From Archivesica marissinica (taxonomy: Eukaryota > Mollusca > Bivalvia > Venerida > Vesicomyidae), in assembly GCA_014843695.1 (NCBI GenBank), contig CM026403.1, forward strand, positions 8,323,728-8,387,727: a stretch of 64,000 bases of DNA, written 5' to 3'. Every line of letters begins with the position of its first letter. The stretch's first letter is position 1. Under the pieces are notes generated by a model. That model worked only from the letters and a program-made list of their open reading frames with translations, did no database searches and was not told the DNA's origin. This document shows positions 1 through 33,773 of this stretch, one piece after another. Both the position numbers and the translations under genes were made by a program.

Positions 1-170
1 CTCACCACTGTAGATGTGAATCCCACTTGGAGTGTCGGATTCATTCATGTGAAGAGCTATCCAGCTTGCTTGCAGAAGATCAGCGGTTCTACCCGGGTGA
101 CCGTCCGTGCCTAAAATACTGCTCTGAGGGGCGCCCGGAGTCTTCCTCCACCAATAATACCAGGAGAGTC
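1..170 (+). repeat. SINE fragment, family F (tRNA-Ser-like, 3' part)
   Basis: Matches the body of the copy at 21681: GAAGCTATCC-like, GTTCTACCCGGGTG and TGAAATACTGCT-like segments occur in the same order. The tRNA-like head is only partly inside the window. Confidence 0.6.
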
Positions 171-189
171 TCCATATATCCTAGGCAGT

Positions 190-2200
190 TTGTGCGACTT
201 TTAACCCTTATCCTCATAGAAGCACCTCTCGACGCCATTACCAATATTACATACTTTAACCCTTATCCTCATAGAAGCACCTCTCAACGCCATTACCAAT
301 ACCACATACTTTAACCCTTTCCCTCATAGAAGCACCTCTCGACACCATTACCAATACCACATACTTTAACCCTTTCCCTCATAGAAGCACCTCTCGACGC
401 CATTACCAATATCACATACTTTAACCCCTTTCCCTCATAGAAGCACCTCTCGACGCCATTACCAATACCACATACTTTAACCCTTTCCCTCATAGAAGCA
501 CCTCTCAATGCCATTACCAATACCACATACATTGACAATGTAGCAGCCAAACCAATGTTCATTAACCCTTTCCCTCATAGAAGCACCTCTCGACGCCATT
601 ACCAATACCACATACTTTAACCCTTTCCCTCATAGAAGCATCTCTCGACGCCATTACCAATACCACATAGTTTAACCCTTATCCTCATAGAAGCACCTCT
701 CTACGCCATTACCAATAACACATACATTGACCCTTTCCCTCATAGAAGCACCTCTCGATGCCATTACCAATACCACATACATTGACAATGTAGCAGCCAA
801 ACCAATGTTGATTAACTCTTTCCCTCATAGAAGCACCTCTCGACGCCATTACCAATACCACATACATTGACCCTTTCCCTCATAGAAGCACCTCTTGCCG
901 CCATTACCAATATCGTATACATTGACAATGTAGCAGCCAAACCAATGTTCGTAAACCCTTTCCCTCATAGAAGCACCTTTCGACGCCATTACCAATACCA
1001 CATACATTGACCCTTTCCCTCATAGAAGCACCTCTCGATGCCATTACCAATACCACATACATTGACAATGTAGCAGCCAAACCAATGTTCATTAACCCTT
1101 TCCCTCATAGAACCACCTCTCAACACCATTACCAATACCACATACATTGACCCTTTCCCTCATAGAAGCACCTCTCGACGCCATTACCAATACCACATAC
1201 ATTGACCCTTTCCCTCATAGAAGCACCTCTTGACGCCATTACCAATACCACATACATTGACCCTTTCCCTCATAGAAGCACCTCTCGACACCATTACCAA
1301 TACCACATACATTGACCCTTTCCCTCATAGAAGCACCTCTCGACGCCATTACCAATACCACATACATTGACCTTTCCCTCATAGAAGCACCTCTCGACGC
1401 CATTACCAATACCACATACTTTAACCCTTTCCCTCATAGAAGCACCTCTCGACGCCATTACCAATACCACATACATTGACAATGTAGCAGCCAAACCAAT
1501 GTTCATTAACCCTTTCCCTCATAGAAGCACCTCTCGACGCCATTACCAATACCACATACTTTAACCCTTTCCCTCATAGAAGCACCTCTCGACGCCATTA
1601 CCAATACCACATAGTTTAACCCTTATCCTCATAGAAGCACCTCTCTACGCCATTACCAATAACACATACATCGACCATTTCCCTCATAGAAGCACCTCTC
1701 GATGCCATTACCAATACCACATACATTGATCCTTTCCCTCATAGAAGCACCTCTTGCCGCCATTACCAATATCATATACATTGACAATGTAGCAGCCAAA
1801 CCAATGTTCATAAACCCTTTCCCTCATAGAAGCACCTCTCGACGCCATTACCAATACCACATACATTGACCCTTTCCCTCATAGAAGCACCTCTCGATGC
1901 CATTACCAATACCACATACATTGACAATGTAGTAGCCAAACCAATGTTCATTAACCCTTTCCCTCATAGAACCACCTCTCAACACCATTACCAATACCAC
2001 ATACATTGACCCTTTCTCTCATAGAAGCACCTCTAGACGCCATTACCAATACCACATACATTGACCCTTTCCCTCATAGAAGCACCTCTTGACGCCATTA
2101 CCAATACCACATACATTGACCCTTTCCCTCATAGAAGCACCTCTCGACGCCATTACCAATACCACATACATTGACAATGTAGTAGCCAAACCAATGTTTA
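190..2200. repeat. 55-bp minisatellite with a longer variant unit, PRPF8 intron
   Basis: Core unit of about 55 bp built on CCCTCATAGAAGCACCTCTC and CCATTACCAATACCACATAC, about 35 copies. At intervals a unit is extended by GACAATGTAGCAGCCAAACC, giving a higher-order pattern. Short ORFs on both strands come from this array and are not genes. Confidence 0.95.
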
Positions 2201-3056
2201 TAATAAAGGCCAGAATCTCATGTAGTCCCAGTAATATCTATGGAGGTGGGATAGATATGGCAACTACTTATCCACTGCATGATAGCTAAAAATGGCTGTC
2301 GTTTGTATGGAGATATAATAGTATATTAACCTAAATCTTTATGAAGGAAAGGGTTAAACCCCAAAACAAATAAACTGTTACAGTAGCCAGTATAATGTGT
2401 AAAGCATAGCATACTAAATAAATCCACTTACTTTATAAGAACTTGAGAATTGTTGTATTGCTCCCTGGAATGTTTGCAAATTCAATAATTTTACAACCAC
2501 TGTCAACTAGATATCCAGCAGATCTGCCCAGTTCTGAAATGACTCAACAGTCTGCAGTACTTTGTTTTGGTGACTGCTTGAATAGATTTTAAAATTGATT
2601 TTCGGAAAACCTAACCTAGATAACTCTAAATTTGGCCAAATAACTATAAATAGTGACCTTTGATACTAAAATTAGCATCAGGTTTTTCCTATAGATAATG
2701 TTTATATTTAAAACCCAATGAAAACTATCTTGTTTTAATTTAAAGCCAATGAAATGGATCAACGTGGCTAAGTTGTGCAATGCAGTTTTATTTATGATGC
2801 CTGGATCAATATTTGGCATGTTTGCAAATTAAAAATCTTCCATATAGGACAATTTCAAGCATTTGAATTTGCAAAGTAGTGTAGAAAATCACAACCTAGA
2901 GGGTGATTTGGAATAAATAATCTCCATGAGCTGCCTGTCTCACTTCTCCCTACTTGAGTTCAGGGAGAAAATCTTTTCTCTAGAATACAGTCAAACCTGT
3001 GTTAAGCAGCCAGCTAAGGCAATCACAGAAAGTGGCTGCTTAGCACAGGTGGCTGC
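2201..3056. other. Unassigned intron DNA
   Basis: A-T-rich sequence without ORF or recognised repeat up to about 2930. From 2980 to 3060 there is a short imperfect inverted duplication around GGCTGCTTA. Confidence 0.4.
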
Positions 3057-3255
3057 TTAACCCTTTCAACACCACATACCTCTAAATAGGCTTACAAAAA
3101 GTGTAGATCCAGATGAGCCAGTGATATGACTATTTTTAGACATAATTACCCATTTTGATAAATGAACTTGTCCAAATGTGATTTTCTGATTCATTTATTG
3201 GTTTATGAATATCATGGACCAGTCCATTTGAGTTACTTGGTGTTGAATGGGTTAA
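3057..3255. mobile_element. MITE family C, copy 1
   Basis: Ends TTAACCCTTTCAACACCA and TGGTGTTGAATGGGTTAA are inverted repeats. The interior shows TAGATCCAGATGAGCC and AAATGAACTTGTCC, shared with the copies at 7326 and 43848. No coding capacity. Confidence 0.75.
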
Positions 3256-3434
3256 TAGAGGTCAAATGTATAATAAATCAACATACTGGGAATCTGGGAA
3301 CTGGCTGCTTAATACAAGTTGGTTGCTTAACAGAGGTGACCACTATTTCAGGTTTAACAATATAATTATAGTCTAATAGAGTAATAGACGACACTTGGCT
3401 AAGTCAATAAACTTCTCCCTCATAAACATGTACC

Positions 3435-3924
3435 TTAAAGCGACACTACATCAGTGAAAACACAAATTACTACAGAATGTATTTTCCTATTATATGGTAT
3501 AATTTGTTTCCAAATATTTGCCTCAAATACTGAGTATTTCGACTAATAAACAAACGGTTTGTTGACATAGCAAAATAATGTAAACATACATGCGTAATAC
3601 AACTAGTGTATCCTGAATAACACGATTTATGGTACAGATTTATCGTTATATCTCACATTTGTGCTTATTTATTTGTAGTTATATTCTTAGTTAAATTATC
3701 TCTAAACGACATTATCTCGCGTTTAGTATTGACTCCGATGACAAACAAACGTCAATTCACGAGCATGGACGACTGTTATATGAAATCATGCTTTCAATCC
3801 TCAAAAACACTGTTTATTGATTCAATGTTAGTGTTTGAATGTATTTGAAAGAAATTTAGTAGCAATGCATTTATACTTAAAAAAATGCATTCTATTTGCT
3901 TTTTGCGATGTAATGTCGCTTTAA
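3435..3924. mobile_element. MITE family A, copy 1 (TTAA-flanked)
   Basis: Inverted ends AGCGACACTACATC and GATGTAATGTCGCT lie directly between TTAA sequences, the duplication expected of piggyBac-type transposition. About 490 bp, noncoding. Further copies at 30311 (split) and 38795. Confidence 0.75.
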
Positions 3925-3952
3925 AAACATGTTCCTATTTTATAGGTTTACC

Positions 3953-4515
3953 TTAAAGCAGAATTACATTGTATTGACATAACAGATATTTGAAAAAGTC
4001 AATTTTTACGTATGGGTAGCAAGGCAAGGCATTATACTTTGTATGCTTATGTTCATTTTGTAAACAGTGTTTTTTTTGTGCGATAAAACAAACTATATAC
4101 CGAAAGTAGGACTTTCCGAGTCGATCGATCACGCACTTGTTTACAACCGGAACGCATCATCCGCACTTGTTTGCATTCGGAATGCATCGTCCCCATTTGT
4201 CCCCACGTTGTCATTTTTAATTAAATTACTTGATATGTTTATTCATACCTCTGTTAGCTAAGTCTTTAGGGACATTTCTACATCCCCGCTAGGGGTTCCA
4301 CATTAGAGGAAGATATACGTTGTTTTCTACATCCTCTGTTGTTTCACGCACGCACTGTGCGTGTTTACATTTCGTTTGTGGATAAACAAATTCACGTAAT
4401 ACGACTGTTTAAATTTATTGGAATTTTATCGTTTCTGAGCGACTATTTCGATTTTTACATTAGTATTTATATTTTACCCAAAAACATCGTTTATTACGAT
4501 GTAATGCTGCTTTAA
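3953..4515. mobile_element. MITE family B, copy 1 (TTAA-flanked)
   Basis: Ends AGCAGAATTACATTG and CGATGTAATGCTGCT between TTAA motifs. The ends differ from family A by few bases, so the two families are probably mobilised by one transposase. The right end abuts the SINE region at 4576. Confidence 0.75.
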
Positions 4516-4575
4516 GCTCTGTGACTGAAGTTATATAAATAATGTGCATTGGTGTATGTCCCGCAAAAAACAGAC

Positions 4576-4844
4576 GGATCTGTAGTCCAGTGGTAACACG
4601 CTGGACTTGTAATCCAGGGATCACAGGTTCGATCCCCCGTCTGACCCGAATAAAATTAAGTCTTTCAGATGGGACTTTAAACCGTGTTTTACACCGTGCA
4701 CGTGAAAGAACCAGAGGAGACTTTGGAATGGGCATATGTCTGTATCTTGCACTATCCTCCAAAAATCTAAAATGACTAATCTCTTCAGGAGGCATCGCTC
4801 ATATGGGCAACCAGTAGCGACGATAAATAAATGGAAAACACATG
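4576..4844 (+). mobile_element. tRNA-Thr-derived SINE, family A, full-length copy
   Basis: The head folds as a tRNA-Thr-like sequence (TAGTCCAGTGGTAACACG, anticodon loop CTTGTAA, box B GGTTCGATCC). The body contains CTTTCAGATGGGAC, AAAGAACCAGAGGAGAC and ATATGGGCAACC, and it ends in GACGATAAATAAA-type sequence. Not a functional tRNA: no CCA-ready acceptor end, and it is dispersed. Confidence 0.88.
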
Positions 4845-5044
4845 TCCCGTAAAAAACATAGAATAAAATAATTCATAAAATATAATTTTAATATATGTTA
4901 AAAATACGTGCTTCAAAATGCCATTTTCTCTGCATTGTAATTTATTCAAAATGTAATTATGTTGAGAGTGATTTTGCTGTGTGTCCGTCTGTCCGGTTGT
5001 AAATTGTTTGTGCTTCGTCTCCAAATTCCCTTGTTTGATATTCA

Positions 5045-5280
5045 CCAAACTTGGCTATCCGATTAGGGCAGTGGTTAGCGCGCTCGCTTCTCACCAATGC
5101 AATTCTCAGACCGAGTGGTATGTGAAATGGCACTGGTGTCGCCAGATCGGACAGGTGCGTTTTCTCCGTGTTCCTCCCACACCAATGACCACATACATAC
5201 ACGCTTTCATCTGTGCCAATGAGAGTGATTGCTATATGTTGTCATAGCTTGTTTCGCAATTGTTTCAGTTGGATGAGTTT
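5045..5280 (+). mobile_element. tRNA-derived SINE, family E
   Basis: The head is CCGATTAGGGCAGTGGTTAG with a degenerate box B, then ACACGCTTTCATCTGTGCCA, ending near CTTGTTTCGCAATTG. Same family on the - strand at 19482, 35224 and 58152. Confidence 0.75.
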
Positions 5281-5321
5281 TGGCAGATTAACAGCCCTTT
5301 GACCTTGAGTTAAATGCAGAT

Positions 5322-26685
<21,364 letters not shown>

Positions 26686-26880
26686 AGTGATAAGTGAGGT
26701 GGCACATAGAAGTACAATATACAATGGTTTTAAAGTGTGCAGAGTACAATGGTACTTATGTGAAACATGTAAATACAGCAGTGTTTTAATGGATCAAGCT
26801 GGGCAGTGTAGGAAGCACGTGCTTTGCGTATTCTGTGGTGTGCATGTCCACTAGTTGTGTAATATATCTAGAAGCCACGA
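26686..26880 (+). other. PRPF8: PRPF8 proximal 3' UTR
   Basis: A-T-rich DNA directly after the PRPF8 stop and before a SINE at 26881. No clear AATAAA was found before the SINE; the first is at about 27111, inside the SINE tail, so the true cleavage site is uncertain. Confidence 0.45.
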
Positions 26881-27118
26881 ATCCGCATCCGTGGTTAGGG
26901 TTGCTGACTTGTAACCTATCGTCACTGATGGTCACGGGTTCGAGCCCCGCTCATGCCGTGTCTTATTTATATGAAAAAGGTGGTAGTTTCTTACAGGGGT
27001 TGGTGCACCAAGTACTGGTTAACGGCTGGAGCCTGCCAGGAAACGTGTTGTTAGCTAAGCTGCGCGCTGGCGATATAGCCCAAAATGGTGCTGATGCAGG
27101 CGTAAAACCAGAATAAAC
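26881..27118 (+). mobile_element. SINE family C in the PRPF8 3' flank
   Basis: Head with an internal deletion (CCGTGGTTAGGGTTGC), box B GGTTCGAGCCCC, tail AATAAA at about 27111. The tail could donate a poly(A) signal to PRPF8. Confidence 0.85.
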
Positions 27119-27469
27119 AAATCATGATATTAAAGTGAACATGTACAGGCTTGTGGTAAAGACTGAAAACTTGAGTAACATTTATGATAGAGCTCAACTG
27201 TTGTACTACATGACAAGATGTTTTTGTGTGAGGTATGTACCGAGGAAGCGTCTCACAGATATGACTTCATATTGCATCCTGATTCGGCAGATTCCATCTG
27301 GTTTTAAGCACAATTTGCGCCGACCACATTGTGGATAAGTGTGTTGCAGAATGTGATGTGATATGTTGCAATATGCTACATCCGGCACATGGACTTATAT
27401 TTATCATAAATATGCTGTTTGTTTGTGATTATGTATGTACAATTATCATGAAATCTGTTCATGTGTTTA

Positions 27470-27955
27470 ATACTATGTACATGTATGTTGCTGTTTGTAC
27501 AAACATAGATAACGTCATTGTACATGTATGTTGCTGTTTTGTACAAACATAAGATAACTTCATTGTACATGTATGTTGCTGTTTTGTACAAACGTAAAAT
27601 AACTTCATTGCACATTATGTTGCTGTTTTGTACAAACGTAAAATAACTTCATTGAACATTATGTTGCTGTTTGTACAAACATAAGATAACTTCATTGAAC
27701 ATTATGTTGCTGTTTGTACAAACATAAGATAACTTCATTGAACATGTATGTTGTTGTTTGTACAAACATAAGATAACTTCATTGAACATTATGTTGCTGT
27801 TTGTACAAACATAAGATAACTTCATTGAACATGTATGTTGCTGTTTGTACAAACGTAAGATAACTTCATTGAATATGTATGTTGCTGTTTGTACAAACGT
27901 AAGATAACTTCATTGTACATGTATGTTGCTGTTTGTACAAACATAAGATAAAGTG
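27470..27955. repeat. About 44-bp minisatellite with a palindromic unit
   Basis: About 10 copies of ATGTTGCTGTTTGTACAAAC followed by ATAAGATAACTTCATTG. Each unit contains the palindrome GTTTGTACAAAC. Confidence 0.94.
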
Positions 27956-28177
27956 ATGACTTCACTGTTTTTAGCACCATCCACATTATACTGATAGTTT
28001 ATCGCATACAAATAATACTATGGATTGTCCACAAGATGACTTGTTAACCACCACCGTTGGGAATGGAAGTTTTTGCTGCGTCTGTCCGTGTTTGCATGAT
28101 AACTTTGATGACACTTTGTGGGTATATCGAGGGTTGGTGAGGTAGTGATTCAATTTTGGGGGAAATCGGTAAAGGTG

Positions 28178-28282
28178 TGTGGTCATGGTGGTCAGCCCAG
28201 CGCAGGTCATGGTGGTCAGCCCAGCACAGGTCATGGTGGTCAGCCCAGCGCAGGTCATGGTGGTCAGCCCAGCGCAGGTGTT
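28178..28282. repeat. 24-bp minisatellite, four copies
   Basis: GTCATGGTGGTCAGCCCAGC plus GCAG, four near-perfect units. Confidence 0.9.
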
Positions 28283-28637
28283 TGCTGCATCTCTCCGAGT
28301 GCTATTCTATAGTTGGTACATGTTAATACTGGGCAATGACCTGTCGAGACATTGTTGTCCGGTGGGCTGTCTGCTGTAACATCACTGCCAGATATACCTT
28401 GTCTGTATTAATACTTCCTATATATATATATAGGAAATATAAAGTTGACCTAAACAAAATGTACTTGCTTCTACACAAGTTTTTGAATATTTCTTTTCTC
28501 CAATTCTGAATAAATAAGTTGGATATTCGCAGAATTACCTGAATATAACATTATTCCACACAAAAAATTGACCTAGATCTGATGTTTAGTTAGCCCAGTA
28601 TAGGTAACCCAGTATGGATGACCAGGTCTACACGGCC

Positions 28638-29255
28638 CTGCAACAAACATTATGGCCCTGCAGCAAGCAGTACGGCCCTGCAACAAACATTATAGCCATG
28701 CAGCAAGCAATATGACCATGCAGCAAGCAGTATGGCCCTGCAACAAGCAGTACGGCCCTGCAACAAGCATTATGGCCCTGCAGCAAGCAGTATGGCCCTG
28801 CAACAAGCAGTACGGCCCTGCAACAAGCAGTATGGCCCTGCAACAAGCAGTACGGCACTGCAACAAGCAGTACGGCCCTGCAACAAGCAGTATGGCCCTG
28901 CAATAAGCAGTATGGCTTTGCAACAAGCAGTATGGCCCTGCAACAAGCAGTATGGCCCTGCAACAAGCAGTATGGCCCTGCAACAAGCAGTATGGCCCTG
29001 CAACAAGCAGTATGGCCCTGTAGCAAGCAGTATGGCCCTGCAACAAGCAGTACAGCCCTGCAACAAGCAGTACGGCCCTGCAACAAGCAGTATGACCCTG
29101 CAACAAGCAGTATGGCCCTGTAACAAGCAGTATGGCCCTGCAACAAGCAGTACGGCCCTGCAACAAGCAGTACGGCCCTGCAACAAGCAGTATGGCCCTG
29201 CAGCAAGCAGTACAACCCTGCAGCAAGCAGTACGGCCCTGCAACAAGCAGTACTT
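28638..29255. repeat. 20-bp minisatellite (CCCTGCAACAAGCAGTAYGG)
   Basis: About 31 copies of a 20-bp unit. Because 20 is not a multiple of 3, each strand's open frames cycle through the unit and make ORFs of up to 218 codons. None is a gene. Confidence 0.97.
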
Positions 29256-29283
29256 TATGCGAGTACATGTACAATGGTGAGAG

Positions 29284-29548
29284 GTCCGCCTCCGTGGTCG
29301 AGTGGTTACTGTCGCTGACTTGTATACCACTGTAACCTATCATCACTGATGGTCACAGGTTCGAGCCCCGCTCAGGCCGTGTCTCATTCATATGAAAAAG
29401 TTGGCAGTTTCTTACGGAGGTTGGTGCACCCAAGTACTGGTTAACCGCTGGAGCCTGCCCAGGAAAGGTGTTGTTAAGTAAACTGCCCGCCGGCAAAATA
29501 GCCCAAAATGGTGCTGATGCAGGCGTAAAACCCGAAATATAACATAAC
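29284..29548 (+). mobile_element. SINE family C, full-length copy
   Basis: Head CCGTGGTCGAGTGGTTACTG, box B GGTTCGAGCCCC, end GGCGTAAAACCCGAAATA. It lies directly after the 20-bp minisatellite. Confidence 0.9.
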
Positions 29549-29792
29549 AATGATGAGAGTGTAATTGTAGTACTTGATAATGTATAGTCATTGTGAGCAT
29601 GTACATTTGTTACTAATATTCCATATTCATTTGTATCTATATTCATTTTATGTTTGCATTTGTGCATATTGTAAATTTCATTAGCGAGTTTTATCTACTA
29701 GTGTTTCATCGTTCTTTAACCACATGAAGTGATTATAAAGTAAATTAATTGTCAAAAATAATTGACTCAAAAATATGATGTTGCAATATATT

Positions 29793-29993
29793 TATACAAA
29801 TTTATTTTAGCTCGATTGTGAAACAAGTTATTTCAACTTATATTAATCACTCTCGAGACCTCATTCCTGATGGAATCCATACCCACGAAGGAGAGAGAAG
29901 AGGCAACGTGGAATTTAAATGCCTAAGGGCACACTCGTAATGGCTTCAGCGGGGCTCGAACTCGCATCCACTGCGCTATCACGACTTCCACAT
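29793..29993 (-). mobile_element. SINE family B
   Basis: Minus strand: GTGGAAGTCGTGATAGCGCA head, then GGCATTTAAATTCCACG and GAATGAGGTCTCGAGAG, ending in AAATTTGTATAAA. Confidence 0.85.
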
Positions 29994-30635
29994 TTGTTGC
30001 AATATAAACACACATGGTAACAAAATCATTCTTTCTTTGTCAAAAAAGTTAAAGGCACGAGGATATTTTAACTGGTTAAATGTAATAATTATGTGCTTTT
30101 TGGAGGTGTATAAGTTGTATACGTTTTCTATAATGATGATTAAATCATGAAAACTTTCAAATATGTAGTTTATGTTCATTCAATGTGGCCCTGCAATATA
30201 CATGCTGCGAAGTACCCACTAACACTGTCCCTAAATACCACGCATGCATGTCTGTCATTGCTTATGTTAAATGTATGTACCAAGTCGACAGTAAATACAA
30301 TTTCACATATTTAAAGCGACACTACATCGGTGAAAATGCAAACTTCTACAGAATGTATTTTCCTATTATTTGTTATAATTTTTTTCAAATATTTGCCTCA
30401 AATACTGAGTATTTCAACTAATAAACAAACGTCGTATATGCGGTTTGTTGACATAACAAAATAATGTAAACAGCCATGCGTAATACAACTGGTGTATCCT
30501 GAATAACAAGATACATGGTACAGATGTACCGTTATATCTCACATGTGTGCCTATTTATTTGTAGACTATTTTTAGTTAAATTATCTCTAAACGACATTAT
30601 CCCGCGTTTAGTATTGACTCCGATGACAAACAAAC

Positions 30636-33046
30636 ATATTTGACCTTTCTGCCGATTTTGATTGACAGCTGGCGTTAGCCAATCGCATCGCACCATTCGC
30701 GCACACCCCCGGCAACGGTTTATCGCCGCCATCTTGTTAGACAAACAATGCATATTAGACACACTAGTAACGAGTAGACAAATTTGAAAAGGCGTGAATT
30801 TGATCGAAAATACGGGTTTAAAATTGTTTTAATGATGTTGAAAATGTGTAGCTTTGGTGTGTGGGTTAGTTATAGTACAAAATTAGTCGATATCCTGGTG
30901 ATCGACGTTAAATTCAACCCATTTCAAAATCCTTGGACAAATCTAAAAGTGTGTATATGAACCACAAAATACCAGACAGCTGCTTTAAAAACAATGCATC
31001 TATAAAAACACCGACTGACCCCATATAGTCATTCTTTTCTCACAAACACAGCAATCAAATTTAAGGTGTCACACTGTTTATTGGGAGTAATCAACAACTT
31101 ACCCACTAATGGTACATCACAGAGACCACCGAGTTATAATACCTGATAGGGGCCACTGCTATCAAGATCAAAGTATTTCACATCGGAATTTAGCACTGAT
31201 TGTGCTAATTGGTCAATTATAAAATGTGTGCACATAATTATATAATTGATTACTACACCGAGTCATTGTTTTATCGTTCTGTTAGATAAACGAGTTATGT
31301 AGTAACATTTTAATCAAATCTGATAACGAGTGATCGTGATCTGAAATTATTTTTTGAAAAATATTTAAAATTAATTAATGCTGTCTGTCATTGACAATGG
31401 TGAAAAGATGTAGTTACGGGCTGTGTGACAGTGATGTAGATATCCAGATCGATTGATAGGTGACGTTAAATTCGTGCCATTTTCAAAACCTAAGACAAAT
31501 CTTGAAAACATGTCTAAGGTGGATTAAGTTGTGTGAACGACCAAACGACCAGCTGAATACATCCAAAATTAATGCAAACAGATATATTTGCACAAAAGTA
31601 AGTTGAAATTAATTTATTTATGCATAATAAAATATTTCGAAAAAATATATTCTGCATTAATAGATCTACCGTTCACAAGAGATATGTGAGTATAGTGGTG
31701 ATTATACACGTGGTTCATACATATTGTCGTGGATGGTGGACTAGGGATCAGATAGTAGTAATAGTACCCATGCATGTGCAGAGCTGTGGGATTCCCATAT
31801 TAGCTCAGTGAACGTACTGGTGTTCAGTTTTTGGGCCTAATGTTCGAGTCTAATAGGAGGCATAGGGTCGAGTCTCTCAAGACGGTGGCATATTTCATTT
31901 CTTTTGATGTCAAAGTTGACATAATGTGGTTGTTCACTCTTCCGTTGACTGCGCAAGCATTTACCACGAACACTTAACACGTCCTCATCCGTATATCTGT
32001 ACTTTAGAGAAATAACCTTCACACCTACGTCTATTATGAGATGGGCTGTTGACAAATTAATCAATTACTGGAGAATATATTATTTTTCACACCTTGATTG
32101 GTCGGCTCAAACATTTGTGATGCTGGCTTGTATGCCCATGTTTTATCAGCTTTAGAGCTGAGCCGTGCCATATGTCCAAGCCCTTGAATCATGTATAAAT
32201 ATCATGCTCTTCACATCAATTTCAGGTTCGATCCCCCGTCTGACCCTAATAAAATTAACAGTCTTTCAGATGGGACGTTAAACCGAGGTCTCGTGTCGGT
32301 GCTTTACACCGTGCACGTAAAAGAACCAGAGGAGATTCTGGAATGGGTCTCTGTCTGTATCATGCACTATCCTCCAAAATCTAAAATAACTAATCTCTTC
32401 AGGAGGCGTCGCTCATATGGGCAACCGGTAGCGACGATAAATAAACGTAAAACACACATCAATTTCATTACAACCATGGCGTCTATTTTTCCATGCGTTT
32501 TTTGCTCTCGTCACGTTTCCAGCCGTATGCATGCTCTTAGCTGCGATAAGTGCCACCGTTGGAATCATCGAAAATGCGGAATGATTTATTTATTCTCCCC
32601 CATTCACTTTAATTAATCTTGTTTAGTGGCCTGAAACCTAGATAGATAATCACTCCTGGTATGGCAAACACACGGCTACATAGTCCCATTCATAATTGTG
32701 TCTAATTACCTAAATAGCTAATAATAGCATTATTATAATGGGCCTGTATAGTGCAGTACTATATATATATAAAATACGAACCTGTGATTATACGAATGCA
32801 CTAGTATACGAAACTACCATTAGATGAACAAGGGATTATACGAAATCACCTAAAACCCTTGCCTTCTTGCTTCCAACGAGATATTCTTATCTGGGTGAAA
32901 TAAAACCGAGAAATTCGACGGAATTTTATCTAGATTAACTCGATGCAGGTCTGCGTTAGACGCCATTTTGTTAGATAGCTTGTCTCGCGTGGTTACAGCG
33001 AGCACCTGTAACTATGGGGGCGTGCCTAAGTAGCGTTTGCAGAAAG
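30636..33046. mobile_element. Insertion in the MITE with short inverted ends GACCTTTCTGC / GCAGAAAGGTC
   Basis: Left terminus ATTTGACCTTTCTGCCG, right terminus TTTGCAGAAAGG. The first 300 bp recur inverted at 42481-42729, so this is a dispersed family. No transposase ORF was recognised. A SINE A copy lies inside at 32224. Confidence 0.55.
32224..32457 (+). mobile_element. SINE family A, partial head
   Basis: Starts at box B CAGGTTCGATCCCCCGTC and runs to ATAAATAAACGTAAAACAC. The 141-codon ORF through it is incidental. Confidence 0.85.
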
Positions 33047-33189
33047 GTCAGTTCAGGACCGTAATATGAAATCATACTTTCAATCCACAAAAACACTGTT
33101 AATTGATTCAATGTTAGCGTTCGAATGTATTCGGTTAAATTTGTAGTAGCAATGCATTTTTTGGCGATGTAATGTCGCTTTAATCCTAT

Positions 33190-33525
33190 GAATAATCGCA
33201 TTTCCAAAAAATATCAGGTGGCCTTTATGTTTTTCATAAATATACACTGGTTGGTCTGTCTAATAGACTCCAACCCTTACAGTTCATGTCATCTCCGATA
33301 GGTTACCCCCAATGGAAAGTTATGAACTCTGGCCTTCTCTGGTACCACTATCCCAAGTTATAAAACTGCGGTTTGTGCAATATACTTCCAGTACAGTATT
33401 GTTAAGCGACGACACCTGCATTTAATGGGCGTGTACAATAGACTCCGTCCAAGACAAAAACACTGACATGTCTGTCTGATAGACTGCCTGTGCACATATT
33501 ATGAAGTGAAGAACTCTTGGCAATA
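33190..33525. other. Unassigned intergenic DNA with degenerate repeats
   Basis: Diverged copies of a TCTGTCTAATAGACTCC-like motif, possibly ancestral to the 60-bp array at 34065. No gene seen. Confidence 0.4.
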
Positions 33526-33526
33526 G

Positions 33527-33732
33527 TCTATACAAATTTATTTTAGCCCGATTGCGAAACAAGTTCTTACAACTTTTATTAATCACTCACGAGACTTCAT
33601 TCCTGATGGAATCCAGGGAGAGATGAGGCATCGTGGTATTTAAATGCCTTGCCTATGGGCACACTCGTAACGGCTCCAGCAGGGCTGGAACTCCAGACCT
33701 GACGCGAACGCGCTATCACGACTACCACAATA
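33527..33732 (-). mobile_element. SINE family B
   Basis: Minus strand: GTGGTAGTCGTGATAGCGCG head to AAATTTGTATAGA end; inner deletions in the body. Confidence 0.82.
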
Positions 33733-33773
33733 GGTTTGTACAAACTCCATCTCCTCTGACCATGTGAGTATGT

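Larger units (their letters stand above)
30311..33183. mobile_element. MITE family A, copy 2, split by a 2.4-kb insertion
   Basis: Left end TTAAAGCGACACTACATCGG at 30311, right end GATGTAATGTCGCTTTAA at 33183. The interior follows copy 1 up to CGATGACAAACAAAC (30635) and resumes near 33047 with GTCAGTTC and AATATGAAATCATAC. Confidence 0.75.

Noticed and set aside
4576..4650. Functional tRNA-Thr gene
   Set aside because: The tRNA-like part is the head of a SINE repeated with the same body about nine times; base changes and lack of a separate 3' end argue against a working tRNA. The same applies to the Leu-, Ser- and other tRNA-like heads in the window.
28628..29346. Cys/Leu-rich and Gln-rich repeat ORFs
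   Set aside because: 20-bp minisatellite; open frames arise because three units make 60 bases without stops in some frames.
32191..32616. 141-codon ORF with a short Cys/His-rich end
   Set aside because: Its first two thirds are SINE family A; the CxxC-like end is too short to support a zinc-finger gene.
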